A stretch of 64,000 nucleotides of DNA from assembly GCF_002083135.2 (NCBI RefSeq), contig NZ_NBTM02000001.1:1939761-2003760 (forward strand), given 5' to 3'. The translations under genes and the position numbers were made by a program. The notes under the pieces were generated by a model. It was not told the DNA's origin, ran no database searches, and worked only from the letters and a program-made list of their open reading frames with translations. The DNA comes from Aerococcus viridans. GTDB taxonomy: Bacteria; Bacillota; Bacilli; Lactobacillales; Aerococcaceae. This document shows, in pieces, positions 56,229 through 64,000 of the stretch; the first letter of the stretch is position 1; the number at the start of each line of letters is the position of its first letter.

Positions 56229-56894
56229 TTATTTCTTAGCTTCTTTAGCTTCGCGTTTAGCGACTACACCGGCTAGATCGTAAGTATAATTTGGATCTAG
56301 AATACGGTCATTTTCGATGAAAGCATCTTTTATGGCTTGATTGATTGCCTTGTTGTCTTCATCGCTTAATCGTTTAACATCCGGTAATTGGATTGGTTTA
56401 CCTACACGCACTTTGGCACGGTTGGTTGTTTTCCAAGTGAATAAATCACGAATACCAATTGGGCCTTGGTAGGTAACAGGCAAAATTTCTGCCTTGCCCA
56501 TCTTAGCCATTGAAACGGCACCGTCTTTGATTTCATCTGAATAACGAGAGCCAGTTGGGAAAAGCCCAACATATTTCTCGCCTTCTTTGATGGTTCGAAC
56601 GGCTTGTTTAATGGTTGAAGCGCTAGGATTTTCACGGTCAACTGGAATGATGTTGATGGTTGTGAAGAACCAGGCTAAAAATTTATTGGCTAATAATTCT
56701 TTCTTCGCCATAAAGGCTATTTGCTTAGGACGTAATGCCATGGCAATAAAGATTGGATCAAGGATTGAACGGTGAGGGCCAACTACTAAGTAATTGGCTT
56801 CTGGATCGAAGGCCTCATCAATATCAATCTTGGTTGGACCATTAATTAACTGGATAAACCAGGATATTAAAGTCAGTAAAATATTATAAATCAT
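56229..56894 (-). CDS. plsC: 1-acyl-sn-glycerol-3-phosphate acyltransferase
   Basis: Makes phosphatidic acid by adding the second acyl chain. 221 residues with one N-terminal hydrophobic segment. The acyltransferase H-x4-D motif is GPHRSILDPIF near residue 42, and the second block is INIIPVDRENPSAS. The third block reads FPTGSRYSDE where most PlsC proteins have FPEGTRS, so the usual Glu is Thr. This could mean a variant specificity. The ATG at 56894 has AAGGGG upstream and overlaps the end of the ABC exporter gene, indicating co-transcription. Confidence 0.88.
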   Translation of the reverse strand: MIYNILLTLISWFIQLINGPTKIDIDEAFDPEANYLVVGPHRSILDPIFIAMALRPKQIAFMAKKELLANKFLAWFFTTINIIPVDRENPSASTIKQAVRTIKEGEKYVGLFPTGSRYSDEIKDGAVSMAKMGKAEILPVTYQGPIGIRDLFTWKTTNRAKVRVGKPIQLPDVKRLSDEDNKAINQAIKDAFIENDRILDPNYTYDLAGVVAKREAKEAKK

Positions 56895-58695
56895 CGGTTT
56901 CCCCTTCATCTATATCTTGATGTGCATCCGAATAGGTCTGCAACTGATACATATTATAATATGTGCCACCTTGTGCAATCAAGTCGTCATGGTTTCCGTG
57001 CTCGATGATGTGGCCATTTTTAAGGACAATAATTTGGTCTGCATCTTTAATTGTTGATAAACGATGGGCGATGATAATGGTTGTCCGACCTATTCGCATA
57101 TTAGCTAAACCAGATTGGATTTTCTGCTCTGTTTCGGTATCGATATTGGCTGTCGCTTCGTCTAATACCAAGATTTTAGGTTCTCGTAAGATTGACCGGG
57201 CAAATGATAACAATTGTTTTTGCCCTGTCGAGAATGCAGCCCCGCCTTCAATTACTTTGGCGTGATAGCCGTCATCAAGGGACTCGATAAAGTCATCAGC
57301 TTTTACGAATTGGGCTGCAGCTCTGACCATATCATCAGAATAGTCTCCGTGCAGACGGATGTTTTCAGCGATATCCCCGTAGAACATGAAAGAATCTTGT
57401 AAGACTAAGCCGATATCTTCTCTCAGTTGCTTTAGCGGGATATCTTTAATAGATTGGCCGTCAATTAAAATGTCCCCTTGATTGAATTCATAGAACCGCA
57501 TCAAGACATTGATAATCGACGATTTACCAGAACCAGTTTGGCCAACAAAGGCCACTGTTTGTCCCGGTTTAATATCGATATTGATATCATGTAGCACTTG
57601 TTTTTTCTCGTCATATGAAAATGACAAGTCCTTGATTTGAATATGCCCTTCAGCCACTTTACCAGCTGCTCCTGGATTAGAAACTGGCGCCATTTCCGGA
57701 TTGTCTAGCAAGGCTAATACTCGCGATCCAGATACCATACCATCTTGGAATATTGATAGAGAATCCATCATTTGACCCATCGGTTGGAAGAAGGATTTCG
57801 CGTAAGAAGTAAAGGCATATACAACCCCGACATTAATGGCTACCCCTTGCAAGTCTTGGAAACCAAAAATATACAAGACAAGGACCAAGGCAATGGCTTC
57901 AAGTAAGTTGATGGCTGGTTGTAGTAACAAGGCATTCATTTTGAACATACCTACACGCGCTCTTACATAAGTTTGGTTAACGTCATCGAATTCTTGCATT
58001 ACACGTTTTTGTTGACCATAGTTTTGAATGATATTCATCCCAGAAATAGACTCGCTTAATTTCGCGTTCAAAGTAGATAGCGCTACCCGCATCCGGCCAT
58101 AAATAAAAGTCGATTGACGTTGGTAGATATAAATCAAAATAAACATTACAGGTACAAAGGCCATGAAGACAAGGGCCAAGCCAGCATCTAGCGTAAACAT
58201 GGCATAAGTAATAGCCACAATATTCAGTAAACCGTCAAAGAAGGATAGAAAGACCTGCCAAAATTCTTTAATGGTTTCGGTATCGTTAGTCACCCGTGAA
58301 ACCACTGACCCGTTCGGTGTTTGGTCAAAGTACCGCATACCTAAGTGCACTACTTTTTGGTAGACAGTGTTTCGCATATTGGCCACTGTTTTTTCTGCCG
58401 TCAATTTGAAGGTAAAGTCTCTAAAATAATAAGTGGCTACTTTTAATAAGGTTAAGCCAAAATAAAAAACTGTGACCTGTATTGTCACTTGTAGGGTTGC
58501 TGAATTGGTCCCCAACACTTCATCCAAATATCGTTGGATAATAATGGGTAGGTAAGCTGAAATAGCTGCAACGATTGCTGTTGCCACAAAGGACAAGGCA
58601 AAGGGTAGCCAGTACGGTTTACCAAATCCGATAATTCCTTTGAAGATCCGCACCTGGTCTGCTAGTGAAAACTTTGTTTGACTAGAATTCTCCAT
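56884..58695 (-). CDS. Heterodimeric ABC exporter, subunit with canonical ATPase site residues
   Basis: A 603-residue half-transporter: six transmembrane helices (about residues 30-320), then an ATPase domain. Walker A is GQTGSGKSSI, Q-loop LVLQDSFMF, Walker B ILVLDEATANIDTETEQ with the catalytic Glu, and the switch is IIAHRLST. Its signature is FSTGQKQLLSF instead of LSGGQ. This is the LmrD/BmrD-like partner of the preceding gene: the two make one good and one degenerate ATP site. The ATG at 58695 was chosen because AAGGTGG lies upstream; it overlaps the upstream gene by 14 bases. Substrates, often drugs or peptides, are not shown by sequence. Confidence 0.92.
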   Translation of the reverse strand: MENSSQTKFSLADQVRIFKGIIGFGKPYWLPFALSFVATAIVAAISAYLPIIIQRYLDEVLGTNSATLQVTIQVTVFYFGLTLLKVATYYFRDFTFKLTAEKTVANMRNTVYQKVVHLGMRYFDQTPNGSVVSRVTNDTETIKEFWQVFLSFFDGLLNIVAITYAMFTLDAGLALVFMAFVPVMFILIYIYQRQSTFIYGRMRVALSTLNAKLSESISGMNIIQNYGQQKRVMQEFDDVNQTYVRARVGMFKMNALLLQPAINLLEAIALVLVLYIFGFQDLQGVAINVGVVYAFTSYAKSFFQPMGQMMDSLSIFQDGMVSGSRVLALLDNPEMAPVSNPGAAGKVAEGHIQIKDLSFSYDEKKQVLHDINIDIKPGQTVAFVGQTGSGKSSIINVLMRFYEFNQGDILIDGQSIKDIPLKQLREDIGLVLQDSFMFYGDIAENIRLHGDYSDDMVRAAAQFVKADDFIESLDDGYHAKVIEGGAAFSTGQKQLLSFARSILREPKILVLDEATANIDTETEQKIQSGLANMRIGRTTIIIAHRLSTIKDADQIIVLKNGHIIEHGNHDDLIAQGGTYYNMYQLQTYSDAHQDIDEGETDDL

Positions 58696-60451
58696 TAGAA
58701 GCACCACCTTCGCTAATTTTTCTTTGTAATTGTTGTTGGTTATAAGTATGGGCATACCAACCGTCTTCAAGGACTAATTCGTTATGTTTACCGCGTTCAA
58801 TAATCGTCCCTTTGTCCATGACAATGATCTCTTCTGCATGCATCACTGAAGATAGACGTTGAGCAGCAATAATCGTTGTTTTATTGGCACGTTCTTGCCG
58901 TAAATTGGTCAAGATATTTTCTTCTGTTTGCGCGTCTACCGCTGAAAGCGAGTCATCCATGATTAAGTATTCTGGGTCAACCGCTAAGGCACGAGCGATA
59001 GCAATCCGTTGTTTTTGCCCTCCTGATAAAGACACCCCACGTTCCCCAACTTCCGTTTGGTAGCCTTCAGGGAATTTCATGATGTCTTCGTGGATATCCG
59101 CTACTTTGGCATAGTGAATGACTTCTTCTTCAGATAGGTTTGGATTCCCAAAACGAATGTTTTCTAAAATCGTATTTGAAAACAGGAAATTCGTTTGCGG
59201 TACATATCCGATTGCTGAAGATAGTGTATTTAGACTGAAATCTTTGATATCTTTGCCGTCATAGGTAATTTGACCTTCGTATTGGTCATAATCACGCATC
59301 AACAACTTGAAGATTGTCGTTTTGCTAGACCCAGTACGACCAACTACACCAAGCATATTGCCCTCTTTCAGGTGAAAACGCGTATCCGATAATTTCGTCC
59401 GGCCATCATCTGGGTAGGCAAATTTCTGAACGTCAAAATGGATATCCCCTTGAATCGGCGTTGTAATAGCTTGATCAGCTTCAACGATAGCCGGCTGCTC
59501 GTTCAATAATTCAGACACCCGGTCCCACGATGCGTTACCACGCTCAAGCGTATTGACTAGGTGACCGACCGCAATTAAAGGCCAAGCCATCATAGACAAG
59601 TAAGAAATGTAGGCAATCAAGTCACCGACTGTTATCCGACCGTTTTGGATAAAGTAAGTCCCAAAGAAGATGGTCAATACATAAGTTAAACCAGTGATAA
59701 TCTCAATCATTGGCGTGTAAGCCGCATCTGCTTGGTAAACTTTACGGTTCATTTCGACAACCTGGTCTGTTTTTTCAACGAAGTCTTGGTAGTAGTCTTC
59801 TTCTTCACCGAACGTTTTGATGACTTTCATCCCAGAAACATTTTCTTGGACTTCGTCATTTAAACTTGAAAAAGCTTCAAGCGATTTACGGAACCGCTTG
59901 TTAATGATTCGACCTAGAACACGGGCCACCACAATTAGAAATGGGAATGGCAGAATAGTCACTAGGGTTAATTGCCAGTCGATTAAGACAAACATAGAGA
60001 ACAAGGTCACGACTGAAATGGAGATAGAATCCGTTAAGGTCAGAATCCCCCCACCAGCAACAAAACGCAAGGCCGCTAAGTCATTTGTGGCATGGGCCAT
60101 CAAGTCACCCGTCCGATATTTATGGTAAAAGGTAGCGTCCATTTTTGTGAAATGACTAAACAAACGATTACGCATAATTGATTCTAGTAAAGTCGAATTC
60201 CCAAAAATAATTGTCCGCCAACCGTAGCGAAGTACATACATAATAATAGCCAATAACAATATAAGGCCGGTTTGAGTGATTAATAATTGCCCAGTTAAAG
60301 AGCCTGCTGACAACTGGTCAACCATATTCCCTACAATTCTAGGGGTCATAGCTGATAGAATCGCACAGGTAACCAATGCCGTTATCCCAAAGGCATAGCT
60401 CTTCCACCGCAATTTAAAAAACCAACCCAATTTTTTAAAAATTGAAAACAT
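58682..60451 (-). CDS. Heterodimeric ABC exporter, subunit with degenerate ATPase site residues
   Basis: A 589-residue half-transporter of the LmrC/BmrC type. Six transmembrane helices (about residues 15-305) precede the ATPase domain. Signature LSGGQKQRIAIARAL is canonical, but Walker B is YLIMDDSLSAVD with Asp instead of the catalytic Glu, and the switch histidine is replaced (IIAAQRLSSV). In addition Walker A reads GRTGSSKTT, with Ser for the usual Gly before Lys. Together with the FSTGQ signature of the partner, these changes all fall in one ATP site, which should bind but not hydrolyse ATP. GGAGGG precedes the ATG. It is first in a unit with the partner and plsC. Confidence 0.92.
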   Translation of the reverse strand: MFSIFKKLGWFFKLRWKSYAFGITALVTCAILSAMTPRIVGNMVDQLSAGSLTGQLLITQTGLILLLAIIMYVLRYGWRTIIFGNSTLLESIMRNRLFSHFTKMDATFYHKYRTGDLMAHATNDLAALRFVAGGGILTLTDSISISVVTLFSMFVLIDWQLTLVTILPFPFLIVVARVLGRIINKRFRKSLEAFSSLNDEVQENVSGMKVIKTFGEEEDYYQDFVEKTDQVVEMNRKVYQADAAYTPMIEIITGLTYVLTIFFGTYFIQNGRITVGDLIAYISYLSMMAWPLIAVGHLVNTLERGNASWDRVSELLNEQPAIVEADQAITTPIQGDIHFDVQKFAYPDDGRTKLSDTRFHLKEGNMLGVVGRTGSSKTTIFKLLMRDYDQYEGQITYDGKDIKDFSLNTLSSAIGYVPQTNFLFSNTILENIRFGNPNLSEEEVIHYAKVADIHEDIMKFPEGYQTEVGERGVSLSGGQKQRIAIARALAVDPEYLIMDDSLSAVDAQTEENILTNLRQERANKTTIIAAQRLSSVMHAEEIIVMDKGTIIERGKHNELVLEDGWYAHTYNQQQLQRKISEGGASNGEF

Positions 60452-60556
60452 TTCTTCCCTCCTAAATAAATTCTCACCTATTATCTAACAAATATTGACC
60501 AATTGCGAAAATTAATACCCGCATATAGATAAAAAATTTGATTAGACAACGAAACA

Positions 60557-60588
60557 GCCTCCGTATGCCTTATTAGCTACGGAGGCTA
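60557..60588 (-). terminator. Probable terminator of yneF
   Basis: AGCCTCCGTA and TACGGAGGCT form a perfect 10-bp stem, but only GTTTCGTT follows on the minus strand, so it is a weak intrinsic terminator. Confidence 0.6.
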
Positions 60589-60625
60589 TTGTTGATATTA
60601 AGCGCTTGGTGGCGCTTTAATCTCA

Positions 60626-60856
60626 TCATTTAGATTTTTTGTTCGATTTCTTCATAGATTGTGTGATTTGACGCACACGTTTTTCTGAAGGTTTTTGACC
60701 CATTGACATCATCATTGAACGAATCATGTCATCAGAAATTGGTGGATTTTCTTCAAAATAGTTCACCATATATTTACGGGCGATAAAGAATCCCCCAACA
60801 GCACCTAAAATAGCTGCGATAATTACGATTAAAATCCAAGCTCCTGTACTTAGCAT
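60626..60856 (-). CDS. yneF: YneF family (UPF0154) protein
   Basis: A 76-residue single-pass membrane protein. The N-terminal helix is [23 protein letters not shown]. The conserved cytosolic part follows: [28 protein letters not shown], then a lysine-rich tail. It matches UPF0154 in length and layout. Function is unknown. AGAGGAG precedes the ATG. Confidence 0.9.
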   Translation of the reverse strand: MLSTGAWILIVIIAAILGAVGGFFIARKYMVNYFEENPPISDDMIRSMMMSMGQKPSEKRVRQITQSMKKSNKKSK

Positions 60857-60934
60857 AGTCTCTACACTCCTCTCATCTGTTTACAAGATAAAATTTTACT
60901 AAAGTATTGCCCCTTTTGCAAAGCTTTTCATTAA

Positions 60935-61888
60935 CTATACACCCTTAAAAGTCAACTGGTGCAATACGTCCTGGAAATTATCAGGAATTGGCGCATCAAA
61001 GACCATATGTTCACCAGTTATCGGGTGGTCTAATTCTAAGCGGTGGGCATGTAATAATTGGCCGTTTTCACTGAAGAACCGCTCTTTATATTGCCTTGCA
61101 TACAAAGGATCATCCACGATTGGATGGTTGATAAAATTAGCATGAACACGAATTTGGTGGGTTCTACCTGTTTCCAGTTGGAAGTTGACTAAGGTATAAC
61201 CAACGTACCGGTGTTTGACCGTAAAATGCGTAACTGCGTGACGACCAGCTTCGTTGGCTTCAAATTTCAACCGATCTTTTTCATGACGGCGGATTGGCGC
61301 ATCAATGGTCCCGCCCGCTTCAAAAATTTCACCATATACTAAACCTGTATAAATTCGTGTCATTTGGTGGTTAGCCACTTGTTCAGTAAGATTTTCAAGG
61401 GCTGCTTGTGATTTAGCGACCACTAATAATCCGGTGGTGTCCTTGTCTAAACGGTGGACAATACCTGGTCTAAAAGACTCGCGACCAACCGCTAGTTGCG
61501 ACCCATTTTCCTGTACATGGTATAACAAACCATTCACTAGGGTATTGGTTAGGTGGTTGACTGAAGGATGCACGACCAAATTGACTGGTTTAGTGACCAC
61601 CAAAATGTCATCATCTTCAAATACGATATCTAAAGCCATCTTTTCGGCTACTGGTTTAAATTCTTCCGCTTCTGCAGGGGTCGGTTTTTCAACTCCGACT
61701 AAGTCTCCATTAACCAAGGCTTGTGAGGCTTTTGCCACCTTGCCATTTACTGTGACCAATTTGTCCTTGATCCATTTTTTGATTGTTGTCCGGCTTTCGT
61801 CTGTAAATTGGTTAGTCACGAATTGGTCTAAACGCAAGCCGTCTTCACCCGTATAAGTATAATTAAATACTGTCTTTTCTTCTGTCAA
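60935..61888 (-). CDS. RluA-family pseudouridine synthase (RluD-like)
   Basis: Modifies uridines in rRNA. About 317 residues: an N-terminal S4 domain (LRLDQFVTNQFTDESRTTIKKWI) and the catalytic domain with GIVHRLDKDTTGLLVVAKS, whose Asp attacks the uridine ring, and RTHQIRVHANFINHPIVDDPLY. The start was set at TTG 61888 because GAGGAG lies seven bases upstream; a GTG five codons earlier overlaps the end of lspA. lspA followed by an RluD-type gene is a frequent Firmicute pair. The exact modified site is not shown. Confidence 0.93.
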   Translation of the reverse strand: MTEEKTVFNYTYTGEDGLRLDQFVTNQFTDESRTTIKKWIKDKLVTVNGKVAKASQALVNGDLVGVEKPTPAEAEEFKPVAEKMALDIVFEDDDILVVTKPVNLVVHPSVNHLTNTLVNGLLYHVQENGSQLAVGRESFRPGIVHRLDKDTTGLLVVAKSQAALENLTEQVANHQMTRIYTGLVYGEIFEAGGTIDAPIRRHEKDRLKFEANEAGRHAVTHFTVKHRYVGYTLVNFQLETGRTHQIRVHANFINHPIVDDPLYARQYKERFFSENGQLLHAHRLELDHPITGEHMVFDAPIPDNFQDVLHQLTFKGV

Positions 61889-61899
61889 AATGACACTCC

Positions 61900-62373
61900 T
61901 CACTTGTTAGCGGTTCTTCTTTCCAACTGGTCTTCGGGGGTAGTGATCATGTAGACAATCATCATAATGACACCAATGGTTAAACAAACATCCGCTATGT
62001 TAAATATTGGGAAATCCATAAATTCTAATCGAAACATGTCGATCACGTAGTTTAAATGCAGGCGGTCGATAAAGTTACCCAATGCTCCTGCAATCATAAA
62101 GGAAAGGCCTGTAGCCAGTAGCGGCGCGCCTTTAGCTTCCTTATGGAGCATATAGACGAGGACTGCCACAACAGCAACAGTAATGATATAAAATAGCCAC
62201 ATTTGCCCTGAGAAAATTCCCCAAGCAGCTCCATCATTTTGGATATAAAAGAAGGAAAGAATGCCTGGTATGAAATCTTGTCCTTCATTGACAGCAAAAT
62301 TGGCCACTGTCCAATACTTCACGATTTGGTCAATACCAACTAAAATTACGATTAATAGATAATTCAGTAACAT
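61900..62373 (-). CDS. lspA: Lipoprotein signal peptidase
   Basis: The membrane aspartyl protease that removes lipoprotein signal peptides, needed for OppA and similar proteins. 157 residues, four transmembrane helices. Motifs are VGIDQIVKYW, FFYIQNDGAAWGIFSG, GALGNFIDRLHLNYVIDM and FPIFNIADVCL, which hold the two catalytic aspartates. AGGAGG lies five bases before the ATG. Confidence 0.97.
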   Translation of the reverse strand: MLLNYLLIVILVGIDQIVKYWTVANFAVNEGQDFIPGILSFFYIQNDGAAWGIFSGQMWLFYIITVAVVAVLVYMLHKEAKGAPLLATGLSFMIAGALGNFIDRLHLNYVIDMFRLEFMDFPIFNIADVCLTIGVIMMIVYMITTPEDQLERRTANK

Positions 62374-62431
62374 AAATCCTCCTGAGCCACACGGCTGATA
62401 TTATTTAAATATATTATACCATTATTCTAGT

Positions 62432-63094
62432 TTATTTATTGGCTGATTTGGCTTGGCGAATCCCGTCTTTAGCTAATTGGTCAGCGTGCTCATTATATTG
62501 GTTACCTGTGTGGGCTGCGACTTTCACAAAGCCGATAGCTAGGTTCTTGGCCTGTTCTTGCATATATTGCTGATATTCCTTGGTATAATTGTTTTTGGCC
62601 TGCCAAGATTTTAAGGCCCACTCAGCAATCCCCATATAATCATGGTAAATTACGACATTTTTAGCCCCTGATTTTTGCGCAATTTTAACCGCATGCATCG
62701 CAGCGATAATTTCACCGGCTACATTCCGCATTTTAGCTAAACCTTCTGTGTTACGACCACCCTTGAAAGTTTTGACTGTATCCTGGTATAAGACTACACC
62801 CCCGTAGCCAAAATAACCAGAATTTTTATCGAAAGAACCGTCTACATAAACGGACATGGTATCAGCATCAACCTGGCCGTTTTTACCGTCTTTTGTTAGC
62901 CAGCGGATTTCTTCCCCTTGACTCGTTTTAGACACCGGTCGTGCCCCATTACCCATAAAGGCTTCTGCCTCTTCTAGGCTAGTAAATGACTTATAGACTG
63001 CACCCGAAAAGCCTTTAACTTGTTTCTGACAGTCAGGCCAGGTCTTGTAGATTCCTGGTGTTTTTCCTTTTTTCACTGCATAAAATTTTGCCAT
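62432..63094 (-). CDS. rnhA: Ribonuclease HI with N-terminal hybrid-binding domain
   Basis: Cuts RNA in RNA-DNA hybrids. 220 residues. An N-terminal RNase H1 hybrid-binding domain (about residues 2-50: FYAVKKGKTPGIYKTWPDC, SGAVYKSFTSLEEAEAFM) is followed by the catalytic domain (about 82-215). The acidic residues are in VYVDGSFDKNSG, NVAGEIIAAMHA, IYHDYMGIAEW and NEHADQLAKDG. The ribosome binding site is weak. It is a single-gene unit between lspA and tRNA-Gly. Confidence 0.93.
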   Translation of the reverse strand: MAKFYAVKKGKTPGIYKTWPDCQKQVKGFSGAVYKSFTSLEEAEAFMGNGARPVSKTSQGEEIRWLTKDGKNGQVDADTMSVYVDGSFDKNSGYFGYGGVVLYQDTVKTFKGGRNTEGLAKMRNVAGEIIAAMHAVKIAQKSGAKNVVIYHDYMGIAEWALKSWQAKNNYTKEYQQYMQEQAKNLAIGFVKVAAHTGNQYNEHADQLAKDGIRQAKSANK

Positions 63095-63208
63095 GGTTAT
63101 TCAACCGCTCGCTTTCTATTCTTGTAGAATGGTGATATTACTATATCTATCTGAATGGATTATACTGATTCTCAGACTTACTTTCTCACTTTCTCTAATA
63201 ATTTTAGC

Positions 63209-63235
63209 AAAAAAAGTGAGACCTAAGCCCCACTT
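63209..63235 (-). terminator. Terminator downstream of tRNA-Gly
   Basis: AGTGGGGC and GTCTCACT form an 8-bp stem with two G-U pairs, followed by TTTTTTT on the minus strand. Confidence 0.8.
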
Positions 63236-63283
63236 CCCTTCACTGGCTTTTGAAATACCACCAGCGTTCATTGTTTTTTTATA

Positions 63284-63354
63284 AGCGGGTGACGAGAATC
63301 GAACTCGCGACGATAGCTTGGAAGGCTATGGTTTTACCACTAAACTACACCCGC
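63284..63354 (-). tRNA. tRNA-Gly (anticodon TCC)
   Basis: A 71-base cloverleaf. Acceptor GCGGGTG pairs with the 3' arm before discriminator T, the anticodon stem ATAGC/GCTAT encloses CTTCCAA with anticodon TCC, and GTTCGATTC is the T-loop. CCA is not encoded. Confidence 0.96.
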
Positions 63355-63376
63355 ATGCAAAACTAATACAAGAGAT

Positions 63377-63406
63377 AGTATACCACCTTCTGTATTACTT
63401 TTGCAA
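63377..63406 (-). promoter_or_regulatory. Promoter for tRNA-Gly
   Basis: TTGCAA, an 18-base spacer and TATACT with a preceding TGG (extended -10) on the minus strand. Confidence 0.7.
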
Positions 63407-63412
63407 GTGTTT

Positions 63413-64000
63413 TTAGACAAAAAAAGTTTTTAATGCATCTAAAGATATAATCATTTTCTGTGTAACCGGCCGTCCCCAAATGGTTTCAAGGGCTTGGGCA
63501 TATAGATCCATTTGCCCTTGGTAACGGTCGATCAAGGTTTGTTCTTGCTGGCTTTCATTTAGATAAGCAATCCGGTCAGTCTTAAAGTCATACAGGAAGA
63601 TTTCATCCTGTAACAAAATAAAACCATCAATTGTCCCGTGGACCAACAAGTCATCATCTGTTGCCATATCCGTAAAGATTTCTGATCCAGCAACCATCAG
63701 AGAGAATGTTTCTTCTCTATATACGTGGTCAACTTGTTTCAAAATCAATTGCCCCACTGCCGTATCGAAGAAGGCTACTAGTTTATCCACTTGAATATGG
63801 GGCCAAAGTTGTTGGCTTAAAACTCCTCTTTGGCATAGGTCATCAAAGAGGGCTTTAAAGGTCGCTTCACTTGGTTTAGCCCTTAAGTTCACCTTCTGCA
63901 TTAACAAATGGGCCGCTGACCCAATAGCTGTTGGTGTGACAGCTTGTTCTCTGGCCAAGAAACTCGGTTGGTCATAGTCTTCTTCTATATAACGGAAGGT
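63413..64000 (-). CDS. addA: AddA (RexA) helicase-nuclease subunit, C-terminal part
   Basis: The C-terminal 195 codons of a gene that continues beyond the window. The frame stays open to base 64000. It shows the RecB-like nuclease core: GTIDGFILLQDEIFLYDFKTD with the catalytic D and D-x-K residues (about 60 residues from the end), QGQMDLYAQALE after it, and GSAAHLLMQ earlier. These fit the C-terminus of AddA, which with AddB processes double-strand breaks for recombination. The helicase part is not in view. Confidence 0.85.
   Translation of the reverse strand, partial: TFRYIEEDYDQPSFLAREQAVTPTAIGSAAHLLMQKVNLRAKPSEATFKALFDDLCQRGVLSQQLWPHIQVDKLVAFFDTAVGQLILKQVDHVYREETFSLMVAGSEIFTDMATDDDLLVHGTIDGFILLQDEIFLYDFKTDRIAYLNESQQEQTLIDRYQGQMDLYAQALETIWGRPVTQKMIISLDALKTFFV

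Overview
The window looks like a low-GC Gram-positive chromosome of the order Lactobacillales, most likely family Aerococcaceae (Aerococcus-like). Supporting signs are the many strong AGGAGG-type ribosome binding sites, PolC-type DNA polymerase III, class III fructose-1,6-bisphosphatase, a CggR-led glycolytic operon, a CtsR-type operator at clpP, AddA rather than RecB, and tRNA genes without an encoded CCA. The genus is inferred from protein character only. Almost every chromosomal gene is on the minus strand, so gene order is read from high to low coordinates. The exceptions are a DUF3899 protein, an Abi protein, the tRNA-Arg and two transposases.

Layout. 1-2.7 kb: the start of a YkvI-like transporter, an intact ISL3-family element and a histidine phosphatase. 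2.7-9.1 kb: fbp, then secG-est-rnr-smpB (SecG, carboxylesterase, RNase R, tmRNA partner). 9.2-17.7 kb: an oligopeptide ABC importer (oppBCDF) and two paralogous OppA lipoproteins with their own promoters and terminators. 17.9-19.5 kb: a 1.5 kb segment flanked by 83/84-bp direct repeats of the 3' end of eno, holding a decayed gene and a small membrane protein. 19.5-26.8 kb: the complete lower-glycolysis operon cggR-gap-pgk-tpiA-gpmI-eno with promoter and double operator. 26.9-27.5 kb: clpP. 27.8-30.4 kb: tRNA-Arg followed by a degraded island (Abi_2/HEPN protein and phage-like fragments) bounded by diverged repeats. 30.7-31.5 kb: a secreted LysM/SleB-like wall protein.

32-50.4 kb is the core information-processing region: rpsB-tsf-pyrH-frr-uppS-cdsA-rseP-polC and rimP-nusA-ylxR-ylxQ-infB-rbfA. 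A DUF1538 membrane protein and a tandem P-II-like protein sit between polC and rimP, and proS is absent between rseP and polC. 50.6-64 kb: a SWIM/SNF2 helicase, a structured intergenic region, a second intact ISL3 element, a frameshifted half-size AI-2E protein, plsC, a heterodimeric ABC exporter, yneF, a pseudouridine synthase, lspA, rnhA, tRNA-Gly and the 3' end of addA.

The strongest non-routine observations are these. (1) Two different ISL3 elements each carry a terminator fused to their left inverted repeat and an opposing one near the right end, and both landed in or directly beside a chromosomal rho-independent terminator. (2) The eno 3' end is duplicated around a small foreign segment. 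(3) A degraded tRNA-Arg island carries an Abi gene. (4) A DUF1538 / double P-II pair interrupts the polC-rimP cluster. (5) A perfect 20-bp dyad abuts an internal eno promoter. No CRISPR array, rRNA gene or replication origin was seen. All identifications come from reading sequence and protein motifs, without database searches.
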